A program made the position numbers and the translations under genes. Below, one piece after another: positions 17,092 through 26,208 of a DNA stretch of 64,000 nucleotides. Source of the DNA: Chryseobacterium sp. (GTDB lineage Bacteria > Bacteroidota > Bacteroidia > Flavobacteriales > Weeksellaceae); NCBI RefSeq assembly GCF_019236175.1, contig NZ_JAFAJM010000005.1, forward strand, positions 186,001 through 250,000, read 5' to 3'. Each line of letters starts with the position of its first letter. Positions within the stretch are counted from its first letter, which is position 1. The notes beneath the pieces were generated by a model. It was not told the DNA's origin and searched no databases. It was given only the letters and a program-made list of their open reading frames with translations.

Positions 17092-18198
17092 ATGGAGAAG
17101 AATACAGATTTAGAGATCATTTCTCATCTAAGGCCATCAAAGATTGTTAAAATCATGAAGGACCCGGAAGCTTCTGCAAAGGCGGTACATCTCGTATATA
17201 CCACCGATGCAGAAACGGCCGGAATTATCCGTAAAAAGAACGGAAAGAAATATTTCTATTATAAAGACGGAGAAAAAATCAGGGACAAGGATGAGATCAC
17301 AAGAATCAACAAACTGGTGATTCCTCCGGCTTGGGAAAACGTATGGATTTGTGCGTTGGAAAACGGGCATCTTCAGGCGACAGGTTTTGATGCTAAAAAA
17401 AGAAAACAATACCGTTATCATCCGCTTTGGAATGCTTTAAGAAATCACACAAAATTTTACAGAATGCTTCAGTTCGGATATACATTACCGGACATCCGGC
17501 TGCATGTGGAACAGGATCTGGCACTGAGAAATTTTGAAAAACGCAAAATACTGGCCCTGATCGTCAGTCTGATGCAGAGAACCAATATCCGTATTGGTAA
17601 TAACGTTTACGAAAAATTATATGGTTCTTTCGGGTTAACCACTTTAAAAGATAAACATGTAGAAGTAAAAGGGCAAAAAATCACTTTTTCATTTAAAGGA
17701 AAGAAAGGGGTCATGCACCATGTGGATCTCAGAAGTAAAAAACTGGCAAGACTGGTTCAGAAATGCAAAGATATTCCCGGAAAAGAATTGTTTCAGTATT
17801 TTGATGATGAAGGAAACCGACATTCGGTTGACTCGGGAATGGTGAATGAGTATATCAAAGAAATAAGCGGGGAAGATTTTACGGCAAAGGATTTCAGAAC
17901 ATGGTCCGGAACGGTGAGTGCACTGATTGCTTTCAGAGAAATAGGGTATGCAGAAAATAATACCCAATATAAAGAGAAAGTAAAAAAAGCACTGGAAATC
18001 GTTGCGGAACATCTTGGAAATACGATCGCGGTATGCAGAAAATATTATGTACATCCTTTAGTCATCAATCTTTATGAAAACAATACCATTAAGAAATACC
18101 TTGATGAACTGGATATTATTGAGGAAAATGACGGTAAAGCCGGTCTGACAAAAGAAGAAAAACTTGTCCTCAAAATTCTGGAAAAGGAAAAGATGTAG
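17092..18198 (+). CDS. DNA topoisomerase IB
   Basis: 368 residues, poxvirus-like type IB topoisomerase. N-terminal domain with IPPAWENVWICALENGHLQA and DAKKRKQYRYHP; catalytic core with RIGNNVYEKLYGSFGLTTL, the K-x-F-R-T-W segment (FTAKDFRTWSGTVSAL), and the tyrosine in CRKYYVHP (Y318 or Y319). It relaxes supercoils through a 3' phosphotyrosine. Cytoplasmic, solitary in many Bacteroidota. The two preceding small membrane-protein genes run on the same strand with tight spacing. Confidence 0.95.
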   Translation: MEKNTDLEIISHLRPSKIVKIMKDPEASAKAVHLVYTTDAETAGIIRKKNGKKYFYYKDGEKIRDKDEITRINKLVIPPAWENVWICALENGHLQATGFDAKKRKQYRYHPLWNALRNHTKFYRMLQFGYTLPDIRLHVEQDLALRNFEKRKILALIVSLMQRTNIRIGNNVYEKLYGSFGLTTLKDKHVEVKGQKITFSFKGKKGVMHHVDLRSKKLARLVQKCKDIPGKELFQYFDDEGNRHSVDSGMVNEYIKEISGEDFTAKDFRTWSGTVSALIAFREIGYAENNTQYKEKVKKALEIVAEHLGNTIAVCRKYYVHPLVINLYENNTIKKYLDELDIIEENDGKAGLTKEEKLVLKILEKEKM

Positions 18199-18284
18199 GG
18201 CTTTTGAAGTTGGAGGCAGGAAACAGGAAGTACCGGCTGGCCATCTTTTTCTATATATTATCTTTTACTTTCAACTTCTTCAAC

Positions 18285-19172
18285 CTATCCTGTTACTCTG
18301 TTACTTAAGAACTGCGTTCTGTATTCTTTAGGTGTAATTCCTGCTATTTTTTTGAAAAGCTGTGTAAAATGGGATGCCGTATGAAAATTCAGTTCATATG
18401 CTATTTCAGCAATATCTTTACTTGAATGAAGCAGTGCTTTACTGTAATTGATATCAATTTCATTGATCCATTGCTTCGGAGATTTCTGAGTCACTCCTTT
18501 TACACATTTATTCAAATAACTCTCAGTCACAGACAATTTATCAGCATAGAAGGCTACTCTTTTTTCTCCTACATGATACTTGAACAATAAGTCTCTGAAC
18601 TGAAGGGAAAGCTCCATAGGACGTGTTGCTGATTTGTGATGGGTATCAGAATCCGTGCTCAGCATTTTAATGAGGATAAGATGAAGCATGGTCACTACGA
18701 CATCATTGATGTTAAGATTATTCAGCCAAAGTTCCTGTTCCATAATCGGAAGAAGCTGGGTAATGGTTCCGTACGTCAGGCTATCCAGATTCAGGAACGG
18801 GGTCATGAAAAAGATACTGCTTTTATGCTTTGGTAATTCCTGTTCGGAGAGGATATTATTCTCATAGGCCAGAAAAAAACCTTCAATATCGTCGGACAAT
18901 TCCACAGTTGCCGTTATTGTGCCTTGTTTAATAAAAATTACACCTCCTTTTTCAGCATGATATTCTTTATTTTCAAGATATTGTTTGATGTGACCATTGG
19001 TAACGAAAATAATAAAGTTAAAAGTGGTACGGTAAGGAATCACCGGCATCAGGATTCCTTTAAGATAATTTTCTATCCGATAAAGCTGTATATCCGCATT
19101 ATTGGCCAATATTTTTTCCGTAATATTCGGAAGAAAAAGTTTTTTATATTGAAAATTGGATAATACTTCCAT
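18285..19172 (-). CDS. AraC family transcriptional regulator
   Basis: 295 residues. N-terminal cupin-like half (KEYHAEKGGVIFIKQGTITATV), C-terminal AraC helix-turn-helix pair (VAFYADKLSVTESYLNKCVK and DIAEIAYELNFHTASHFTQLF). Lies downstream of the TonB receptor gene, same strand, but separated by a strong terminator and with its own promoter box. Regulation of the urease block is possible but not shown. Confidence 0.9.
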   Translation of the reverse strand: MEVLSNFQYKKLFLPNITEKILANNADIQLYRIENYLKGILMPVIPYRTTFNFIIFVTNGHIKQYLENKEYHAEKGGVIFIKQGTITATVELSDDIEGFFLAYENNILSEQELPKHKSSIFFMTPFLNLDSLTYGTITQLLPIMEQELWLNNLNINDVVVTMLHLILIKMLSTDSDTHHKSATRPMELSLQFRDLLFKYHVGEKRVAFYADKLSVTESYLNKCVKGVTQKSPKQWINEIDINYSKALLHSSKDIAEIAYELNFHTASHFTQLFKKIAGITPKEYRTQFLSNRVTG

Positions 19173-19188
19173 GATTTATTAATTATTA

Positions 19189-19196
19189 CAAATTTA
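19189..19196 (-). promoter_or_regulatory. -7 box TAAATTTG of AraC gene
   Basis: Minus-strand TAAATTTG, exact TAnnTTTG match, 16 bases before the ATG and just downstream of the TonB receptor's terminator, so the regulator has an independent start. Confidence 0.45.
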
Positions 19197-19217
19197 ATGC
19201 TGAAATTAAATAATAAG

Positions 19218-19273
19218 ATTTTTTTTGTCCGATGTCTGAAATTTAACAACTGATATCAGACATCGGACATTTT
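19218..19273 (-). terminator. strong terminator of urease/TonB block
   Basis: TGTCCGATGTCTGA (19226-19239) is perfectly inverted at 19256-19269: a 14-bp stem with a 16-base loop, followed on the minus strand by a run of T. It ends the transcript of the TonB receptor gene. The stem is unusually long for the region. Confidence 0.8.
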
Positions 19274-19281
19274 ACTTTGTA

Positions 19282-21528
19282 TCAGAACTTATAATACACT
19301 CCCACTCTTAGTCCTAAAGGAGTTCCCGGTGTGTAAGTAAGATCAGTAATAGGATCGGCTTCCCCTTTCAATTGGGTTTCAGTTGCAAACTGAGCTTCGT
19401 TCCATTTTACATTGAAAAGGTTATTGACCTGAATATTAGCCCCCCATTTCTGACGATTATAAGATAATACCAGATCATTCACGAAATAAGCTTTTGTTCT
19501 GATGCTGTTATCTTCTACTGCTGGTCTCGCTCCGAGATAGCGATACTGAAGTCCTAATGAGAAACCGTTAAGGAAATCCCAGTTCACAGATCCGGTACTG
19601 GTAACTACCGGAGCAAGAGGCACATAATCCTGTCCTTTTTCTTCATCCACAAATCTGGCGTGAGAATAATTGATATCAGCATTCAGATAAAAATTTTCCA
19701 ACGGCTGGAAACGGATACCGAGATCAGCTCCGAAGCGTCTTGATTTCCCTGAAGGTTCTACTACGGCATCATCTCCCACGTATACAAATTCCTGCTGCAG
19801 ATCCATGTACCATACTGCAGGAGTAATAATCAGTGATTTGAAAGGATGCAGTCTCAGTCCGAAATCTCCGCCGATAGAATATGGAAGGGTGTTCTGATTT
19901 TTATTAGGTACCACTACTCTCAAATCATTGGAATGGAATCCCATACCCATTTTCAGAAACCACATAACATTATCGTTCTGGGCATAAGAAAAGTTCAGCT
20001 TAGGACTCAGTCTTGTTGCTTCCTTTGACTGTCCTGACGGTAATTGTTCCACGTCCAGTAAATCATGCATATTAAAAATAAAATGATCTACTCTCAATGC
20101 GGGGTTAATCGTCCATTTTCCTATTTTCCATACTAAACCTGAATACGCATGAAGATTGGTCTCGGTTCCTGTGACATCTGATAATCTGTCCAGCAATAAA
20201 TCTCTGTGGTAAACGTGGTTAAGCTGTAAGGTATTAATATCATCATTTCTCAACCCGATTCCTGAGATCCAGTTGAGTGAGCTGTTGGCAAAGGAAAAAC
20301 TTTTGGTATATTTTACTTCAGCCCCGTAAATATTTCTGCCGTCCGTCTGCTGAATTTCATCACCATGGTCTTTATCTTTCAGGTAAAAAGTAAAATCAGA
20401 AAACAGGTTAAAATTATACTTTGAATAAAAAGCCATCGCATCAATCTGCTCAGAAGGAGAAATGATATGCTTAAAATTCATCTGCAAATTGGTTCTGGAT
20501 GTTTTTCCGCCCTCAGTAGGATCTATACTTCCCCATCTGCTGATAATACCTTCATCCACAGCACGCTCAGGAATCTGACCGGAAGCATTCCAGGAGGAGT
20601 TGAATGTTGAAAACTGAATATTAAAATAATCATTATCTGTAAGCCACTGATTATACTTCCCAAAGATATTGACTCTGTTAAAGTTCTGTTTTACATCAAA
20701 AGGCCCATCTGTATAATTATATTCTGCAGCTACATATGCATTTTTTCTTCCCAGATCATCATGCAGAATATTAAACATTCCCAATACTCTTTTTGAATTA
20801 AAAGAACCACCTTCCAGTTTAATCATACTGTTCTTAAGGCCGTTATAGGTCTGAAAATCTACATATCCGGCGGTATCGAAATCTCCGCGGTCCATATAAT
20901 AAGCTCCTTTTCCGAAATCGATATTATTAACGGTTTCCGGAATTACAAAATGCAGATCTGAATATCCCTGTCCATGCGCATGGGACACAATGTTTACCGG
21001 CATTCCGTCCACATTGACGCTTACATCGGTACCATGATCAGCATCAAATCCTCTTAAAAAAAGCTGTTCAGCCTTTCCTCCGCCCGCATGTTGTGCAATA
21101 AATAATCCAGGAACTTTTCTCAACAGATCCTGTGCAGAATTTACCGGAAATTTATTCAGATCAACCTTTGTAATGGCGGATAAGAATGCACTGTGATTGA
21201 TCGCTACTTCTGAAATCTGAAACGGCTTATGTTGTAAAAAAATAACTTTGTTTTTATCTTCATCATTGGTAACTACCCATTTTACTTCATCATATCCCTG
21301 ATGACTGATCACCAGTGTATCGGGTAAAGATTTAACAGGAATAGCAAAAGTACCGTCTGTACCTGTATGCGTATGGCTGTTTCCGTGGTCGTATTTTACC
21401 AAAGCATCTGCAATAGGAAATTTATCATCAGCATCTTTTATTAGCAACTTCTTTTCTGCTTCCTGTGCCATTATTTTTCCACTGAAAGCCATAACCAGAA
21501 AGACAGCGGCTATTTTAGTTATCTTCAT
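19282..21528 (-). CDS. TonB-dependent receptor, candidate nickel receptor of urease locus
   Basis: 748 residues from the ATG opening MKITKIAAVFLVMAFSG; a start 16 codons upstream would spoil the signal peptide (ends IMAQ). Next comes a CarboxypepD_reg-like domain (about 25-105) with His-rich YDHGNSHTHTG, then the plug (LLRKVPGLFIAQHAGGGKAEQL, with SHAHGQG), then the 22-strand barrel ending VGVYYKF. TonB receptors import metal chelates or other bulky ligands. As the last gene of the urease/nickel/urea set, with His-rich loops, a nickel complex is the likely ligand; that is inference. Confidence 0.88.
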   Translation of the reverse strand: MKITKIAAVFLVMAFSGKIMAQEAEKKLLIKDADDKFPIADALVKYDHGNSHTHTGTDGTFAIPVKSLPDTLVISHQGYDEVKWVVTNDEDKNKVIFLQHKPFQISEVAINHSAFLSAITKVDLNKFPVNSAQDLLRKVPGLFIAQHAGGGKAEQLFLRGFDADHGTDVSVNVDGMPVNIVSHAHGQGYSDLHFVIPETVNNIDFGKGAYYMDRGDFDTAGYVDFQTYNGLKNSMIKLEGGSFNSKRVLGMFNILHDDLGRKNAYVAAEYNYTDGPFDVKQNFNRVNIFGKYNQWLTDNDYFNIQFSTFNSSWNASGQIPERAVDEGIISRWGSIDPTEGGKTSRTNLQMNFKHIISPSEQIDAMAFYSKYNFNLFSDFTFYLKDKDHGDEIQQTDGRNIYGAEVKYTKSFSFANSSLNWISGIGLRNDDINTLQLNHVYHRDLLLDRLSDVTGTETNLHAYSGLVWKIGKWTINPALRVDHFIFNMHDLLDVEQLPSGQSKEATRLSPKLNFSYAQNDNVMWFLKMGMGFHSNDLRVVVPNKNQNTLPYSIGGDFGLRLHPFKSLIITPAVWYMDLQQEFVYVGDDAVVEPSGKSRRFGADLGIRFQPLENFYLNADINYSHARFVDEEKGQDYVPLAPVVTSTGSVNWDFLNGFSLGLQYRYLGARPAVEDNSIRTKAYFVNDLVLSYNRQKWGANIQVNNLFNVKWNEAQFATETQLKGEADPITDLTYTPGTPLGLRVGVYYKF

Positions 21529-21667
21529 TTTTATTTTTTTTATAGAATAGGTATTGTCATTTATAGAAATGTACAATGTATTAATGATTAGAAATTAGAG
21601 GTTATAGATAAGAGAATAAGTGAAATATCAGTCGTCTCCAGAATTTTAACCCTTAAACGTTGAATGT

Positions 21668-22555
21668 TTATCCTTTTGCTTTAAGAAATGCTTTCTGAAT
21701 TAAAAGGGTAGCCCAAGTTCCGGCTACAAACGGGAAAGTAAATACCCCGCCTACTGCATCCAGATAATGGTTATCAACCAGGAAATCATCGATAACGATG
21801 GTTAAAAAAACAGCGATAAGCACCCAAAGTCCATCAGTTTTTTTAACTCCTGAAAATACAATGGCTGAAAGAACGGCATTAAAACCGAATAATCCCATGT
21901 GGATTTCTTTTACAGGTTCACCATTAAATTGTGATAATCCCGCCCCAAGGATGGATGCAGCAAGCCCATATAAAGCTGCCACCGGTGAACTGATGAATAC
22001 AGCAAGAAAGAAAATTATTCCTGAAAGTACTCCCCCCTGGAATATTACCTCACCAAAACCATTGGTACAGGTAAGGAAATCATCATATTTTGTAGATACC
22101 ACCTCAGCACTCAACATAGCTGATGGCGGAATATGGGTAAAATGATGTAATGCAAATACCAATATCCATGTAATGACAATAAATGGAAATGTAAATACCG
22201 GAATTTTCTTTTGGATAAAAAAATGCTGAACAACTGCTGCCAATGCTCCGCCTAATATGATAAGCACCCAGATCAACAGGCCTGTTTCAAATAAGAAAGA
22301 CAATGCTACTCCTACAAGGGCTGCACTGAAGCCATATAGTCCGGCATTAATTTCAGATCTGTTGTATTTAAGTTTCATGGCAGTAAAAGTTCCGGCTGCA
22401 GTTGAAAGCAGTACCGCCACTCCGCATTGCCAGCTTCCCATAAAGATACCTATAAGAAACAAAAGCCCGGTCCATCTGTTTTCCTGAAGCATAATCTGCC
22501 CGATTCCTTTTAAAACATTATCGATAAAAGGGATTTTTTTGAAAAATTCGTCCAT
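21668..22555 (-). CDS. urea transporter (UT/Yut family)
   Basis: 295 residues, about ten membrane segments in two similar halves (LYGFSAALVGVALSF and LFGFNAVLSAIVFSG mark each half; AGTFTAMKL precedes). This is the channel fold of UT-B and bacterial Yut, which pass urea down its gradient. It follows the nickel permease gene and precedes the TonB receptor, so urea and metal supply are encoded with the enzyme. Start ATG; about 135 bases separate it from the upstream permease gene. Confidence 0.88.
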   Translation of the reverse strand: MDEFFKKIPFIDNVLKGIGQIMLQENRWTGLLFLIGIFMGSWQCGVAVLLSTAAGTFTAMKLKYNRSEINAGLYGFSAALVGVALSFLFETGLLIWVLIILGGALAAVVQHFFIQKKIPVFTFPFIVITWILVFALHHFTHIPPSAMLSAEVVSTKYDDFLTCTNGFGEVIFQGGVLSGIIFFLAVFISSPVAALYGLAASILGAGLSQFNGEPVKEIHMGLFGFNAVLSAIVFSGVKKTDGLWVLIAVFLTIVIDDFLVDNHYLDAVGGVFTFPFVAGTWATLLIQKAFLKAKG

Positions 22556-22690
22556 AGTTTTTTTAATTGTATTAATGTAAAAAAGAGAAATTAGATATTA
22601 GAGGTTAGTCTATAGACTTGTTATACGAATGAGATGTGTTTCCAGATTGAGCAATTCTCTTTACCCCTAAACCCGGAAACCTGTATCCCG

Positions 22691-23392
22691 TTACCATCCC
22701 AGAAAAACCATTCCGATTCCACATACAGTTACTACTGCACCACTGACTACCCCCATATATCTTTCAAGTTTATCCGTATTAAATAAAGTTGAATAGCCAT
22801 AACGTCCCAAAAGAACCATTCCAAGCATGGTTAATACGGTAGTAGCCGTGAATGAAGTTACCAGAACTGCAATTTCAGACATTGAATGTTTTACTCCGGA
22901 ATAGAATAATAGAGGAATTAAAGGCTCACTTGGCCCCATTACGAAGATCATAAAAAGTACAAGCGGGGTCACTTTTATTCTTTTCTGAGGCATTACCATT
23001 TCGCTATGGTTGTGCTCATACACATATACATCATCTCCCATTACATCAAAATGCTTATGAGGTTTATTTCTGATCGCCTGAATCAGGCCATATACTAAGT
23101 ACACTCCTCCGAAAATCAACAATGCCCATCCTGAAAAGTTTCCTCTGATGTCCTGAAACCAGGAAATTTTATTGAGCTGCCATCCTAGAAATACTCCGAT
23201 AAAACCTAAAATTAAGGAACTCAACACATGCCCTAATCCACAGACTACGGTAAGTACTGCTGTTTTCATCCCGCTCCATCTTTTGGATTTGGAGATGACA
23301 ATAAACGGCAGATAATGATCCGGCCCTGAAGCTGTATGTATAAAACTTATTGAAACGGCACTCAAAAGAAGTGCCCAAACTGTACTATCCAT
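22691..23392 (-). CDS. ureH: UreH-like nickel permease
   Basis: 233 residues, six or so membrane helices. The first helix carries HTASGPDHYLP, the HxxxxDH-type metal signature of NiCoT/UreH transporters, and a cytoplasmic loop has FDVMGDDVYVYEHNHSE, a His/Asp patch. Such proteins bring nickel through the inner membrane for urease. It lies just after ureD. The related TauE/SafE family is an alternative, but the motif and operon support nickel. Confidence 0.82.
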   Translation of the reverse strand: MDSTVWALLLSAVSISFIHTASGPDHYLPFIVISKSKRWSGMKTAVLTVVCGLGHVLSSLILGFIGVFLGWQLNKISWFQDIRGNFSGWALLIFGGVYLVYGLIQAIRNKPHKHFDVMGDDVYVYEHNHSEMVMPQKRIKVTPLVLFMIFVMGPSEPLIPLLFYSGVKHSMSEIAVLVTSFTATTVLTMLGMVLLGRYGYSTLFNTDKLERYMGVVSGAVVTVCGIGMVFLGW

Positions 23393-23428
23393 TTTTTAAT
23401 TTAATTTTTTTACCTACCCAAGGATTTC

Positions 23429-24217
23429 TTACTCAAGTGACCAAAGGATTTCCTGAACGTATACAAAGAAATTGTACATCAACTCTCCTCCATGTCCCAA
23501 AGCTCTTACTACAAATCCATTATCTTCCATTGCAGACACTCCTACTTCCATATCTTCATGGTGTCGGGCTGCTGCTTCAACAATCTCTTCAATCAACCCG
23601 TTTTTATCTACATTCTCCTTTGTACTGTAAAAGATTAAGGTTCCCTGATGGGTATACTGCTCCAGATTTCCAATACTGCTGATCGGAATCATTCCCGGTT
23701 CAATCACCACATTATCCTTCACAATCAATTTGTTGTCATGATAGATTTCCATAAGATTCTGGAACCGTTTCAGTTTAAAAACTTCTCCATAATGCTTTCT
23801 TCCACAGGTAATGATCTCACTGATGATAATCTGACTGTCTTTACCGATATGAATATTGGCTTTACTTTTGAAATTGGAATCCTCATGAGGAACAATAGGA
23901 TGCGGAACATAGGCAAAAGAGGTTTTGTCTTCCATCTTTACATTCAGTTCCTGAACGGCCTTGTCCTTCATATTGAACAGTCTCTGATAAGATTGTGACT
24001 GCAGCTGAAGAGAGGCTCCTTGTTCAAGAGCGACATCCAGATGATAATGGTCACCGTCCAGAATTCCCGGAGAGGAGCTCATCACCATCTGATAGAGCTT
24101 TTTGTCACTTTTTCGCTGTCCTACAGAAACCACTCTGAAAGGAAGAGAGACATAAAGATCTTTCACATATGATTCTCCTCCCTTGAATCCTGCGATAATA
24201 TTTAAACGACTATTCAT
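23429..24217 (-). CDS. ureD: urease accessory protein UreD
   Basis: 262 residues, beta-helical scaffold protein. Typical features: YVSLPFRVV, SPGILDGDHYHLDVALEQGA, SQSYQRLFNM, ITCGRKHYGEVFKLKRF. UreD with UreF and UreG forms the complex on apo-urease that delivers nickel. It starts immediately after the UreG stop, as expected for translational coupling. Confidence 0.94.
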   Translation of the reverse strand: MNSRLNIIAGFKGGESYVKDLYVSLPFRVVSVGQRKSDKKLYQMVMSSSPGILDGDHYHLDVALEQGASLQLQSQSYQRLFNMKDKAVQELNVKMEDKTSFAYVPHPIVPHEDSNFKSKANIHIGKDSQIIISEIITCGRKHYGEVFKLKRFQNLMEIYHDNKLIVKDNVVIEPGMIPISSIGNLEQYTHQGTLIFYSTKENVDKNGLIEEIVEAAARHHEDMEVGVSAMEDNGFVVRALGHGGELMYNFFVYVQEILWSLE

Positions 24218-24856
24218 CTATCTTACTAGGTTCGGTTCTTCAATTTCTTCTAAAAGAGCATATTTTTTAATCCATCCGATTACTTTATCCAACCCTTCAT
24301 CTGTTTTAAGGTTGGTGAATACAAAAGGATTTCCTTTTCTCATTCTTCTTGCATCATTCTCCATAACTTCAAGGCTGGCTCCTACGTGTGGGGCAAGGTC
24401 TATTTTATTGATGATCAGTAAATCTGATCTGGTAATACCAGGTCCTCCTTTTCTAGGGATTTTTTCACCTTCAGCAACATCAATGATAAAAATGGTAACG
24501 TCTGCAAGGTCCGGGCTGAAAGTTGCGGAAAGATTGTCACCTCCACTTTCGATAAGCACCAGTTCGATATCCGGAAAACGTGCAGCAAGCTCATCCACCG
24601 CTTCAAGATTCATACTTGCATCTTCACGAATCGCAGTGTGAGGGCACCCCCCTGTTTCTACACCGATAATTCTGTCGTGAGGAAGAAGGCTGTTTTTAGC
24701 CATAAATTCCGCGTCTTCTTTGGTATAAATATCATTGGTAATTACTCCAAGATCATATTTTCCGAATAATTTTCTGCTTAAACGTTCCAATAATGCAGTT
24801 TTACCTGAACCTACCGGTCCTGCCACTCCTACTTTTATGTATTTTCTATTTTCCAT
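24218..24856 (-). CDS. ureG: urease accessory GTPase UreG
   Basis: 212 residues. P-loop [11 protein letters not shown] (10-20), the Cys-Pro-His metal motif C71-P72-H73, [17 protein letters not shown] and the [11 protein letters not shown] guanine-binding stretch. GTP hydrolysis by UreG drives nickel transfer into urease. The stop codon abuts the ureD start. It follows ureF by a 150-base AT-rich spacer, the largest gap in this stretch, so a secondary promoter is possible. Confidence 0.96.
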   Translation of the reverse strand: MENRKYIKVGVAGPVGSGKTALLERLSRKLFGKYDLGVITNDIYTKEDAEFMAKNSLLPHDRIIGVETGGCPHTAIREDASMNLEAVDELAARFPDIELVLIESGGDNLSATFSPDLADVTIFIIDVAEGEKIPRKGGPGITRSDLLIINKIDLAPHVGASLEVMENDARRMRKGNPFVFTNLKTDEGLDKVIGWIKKYALLEEIEEPNLVR

Positions 24857-25007
24857 TTTTTTTAAATTTTTACTTTGTTTTTATTTTTTTTTAACGCCTA
24901 TAGCGCTAAGATTTTTTATTGATGAGAATATTTATTTATGGCCGCAGGGACGTTTTACTCAGCAAAGACATCTTCAGTCATTTTGCCTGCTTTGCCTATT
25001 CTCCTTT

Positions 25008-25706
25008 CTACGACATATAGAGTCTGGAATAAAGCCTTTCATGCTGCATACATCTGATATCGAAGGCTGTATTACAAAGTCCCACAAGATCTCTGTCCAG
25101 TTCTATCGTTTCATGAACTGTTTTTTCCATTACCGGATACAAATAGAACAGGATATCCTGCCCGTCGAGCTGACCAAGAGGAACCAGTTTTACTGCATTA
25201 GTAATCATTCCTGCAACGGAAGTATAGTAAAATCCCAGCAATGCTTCGTATAAAGGGATTTTCATTAAGTAAGCATACACTCCAAACACAATACAGTAAT
25301 GAGAATTAGCCTCCTTATTCTGAATGGCTTTTTCAAATGCTTCCATGAAAGGAAAGCTTTCCCTTCTTTTAAATATTTTAATGAGTCTGAGACCCAGCTT
25401 CTGACTGGCCTGACGGATTTCTTTAGGGCATTTTACAGCGTTGCATTCATTATCAAGCTTCAATAGTTGCTGTAAATCCCCATTTTCTGCAGCTTCGTAA
25501 GCTAGTTTCACAAAAGATCCGTCATTGAATTTAAGGTTATACTGAAGCATATTCTGTACAAACTCTTTTGCGGTGTCTACATTATGGACAATTTTTTCCT
25601 GTACATAAGTTTCCAATCCGTTAGAATGCGTATAACCGCCGATGGGAAGTGTAGGATCTGCAAGGTGAAGCAGTCCGGATAAAAAGTTTATATTCATATT
25701 ATTCAT
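25008..25706 (-). CDS. ureF: urease accessory protein UreF
   Basis: 232 residues, all-helical. Motifs: LLHLADPTLPIGGYTHSNGLET near the N-terminus and LGFYYTSVAGMITNAVKLVPLGQ near the C-terminus. UreF links UreD-bound urease to UreG and checks GTPase activity. The start overlaps the UreE stop by a few bases. A second ATG three codons in is equally usable. Confidence 0.93.
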   Translation of the reverse strand: MNNMNINFLSGLLHLADPTLPIGGYTHSNGLETYVQEKIVHNVDTAKEFVQNMLQYNLKFNDGSFVKLAYEAAENGDLQQLLKLDNECNAVKCPKEIRQASQKLGLRLIKIFKRRESFPFMEAFEKAIQNKEANSHYCIVFGVYAYLMKIPLYEALLGFYYTSVAGMITNAVKLVPLGQLDGQDILFYLYPVMEKTVHETIELDRDLVGLCNTAFDIRCMQHERLYSRLYMS

Positions 25707-26208
25707 CTTTTGGAGCAGCCATTTTTAAGATTTTATTAAAAATTGTTGAGCCAAGACTTCCGTGTCCGTGAGGTTCTACATTAGATTTAAGAAGATTCAG
25801 TAATTTCACCGATTGTTTTTCCGGTTTGAAACCGCTTGCTTCCAGCCATCTGAACATCGGCATTTCAAAAGGTAACAAGACTTTATCCTCCTGAATAAAA
25901 AGCGGGATATGTTTGTTTCCGATTTCGTAGCATACCGTTCCCATTTCCAACAGTGAAGCCGGTGCCATTACAATAGCTTCTGTTTCCACAACATTGACGG
26001 CAATCACTTTTTCTGCATCTTCGAAAAGAATATCTCCTTCACGAAGGCGTTGCCCTTCTCTAAGAAACTTAATGGCCACATCTACTCCCTGTCTGGTTTT
26101 TTTACGCTGAATCCTTTTTGTAGTTTCAAACCATTCCAGATCAAGGTAATCTATAGTTTTTTCCGTAGGGGTTTCGGTCAGATTGCCTATGGTGTGATTA
26201 ATTATCAT
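25699..26208 (-). CDS. ureE: urease accessory nickel chaperone UreE
   Basis: 169 residues from the MIINHTIGN start (nine upstream codons are open but rarely used in the family). UreE dimer domain with REGQRLREGDILF and YEIGNKHIPLFIQEDKVLLPFE, plus NVEPHGHGSLGS at the C-terminus with two His; the very long His tail of Klebsiella UreE is missing. It hands nickel to UreG. The start lies inside the end of the upstream beta-barrel gene. Confidence 0.93.
   Translation of the reverse strand: MIINHTIGNLTETPTEKTIDYLDLEWFETTKRIQRKKTRQGVDVAIKFLREGQRLREGDILFEDAEKVIAVNVVETEAIVMAPASLLEMGTVCYEIGNKHIPLFIQEDKVLLPFEMPMFRWLEASGFKPEKQSVKLLNLLKSNVEPHGHGSLGSTIFNKILKMAAPKDE

Noticed and set aside
21588..22616. Similar purine-rich stretches (ATTAGAGGTTA-like) behind the urea channel gene and behind the nickel permease gene
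   Set aside because: Short and imperfect; could be AT-rich chance similarity rather than a repeat element.
24857..25007. Gap between ureF and ureG examined for a small gene
   Set aside because: Only very short frames (under 10 codons) and T-rich DNA on the minus strand; no peptide gene supported.
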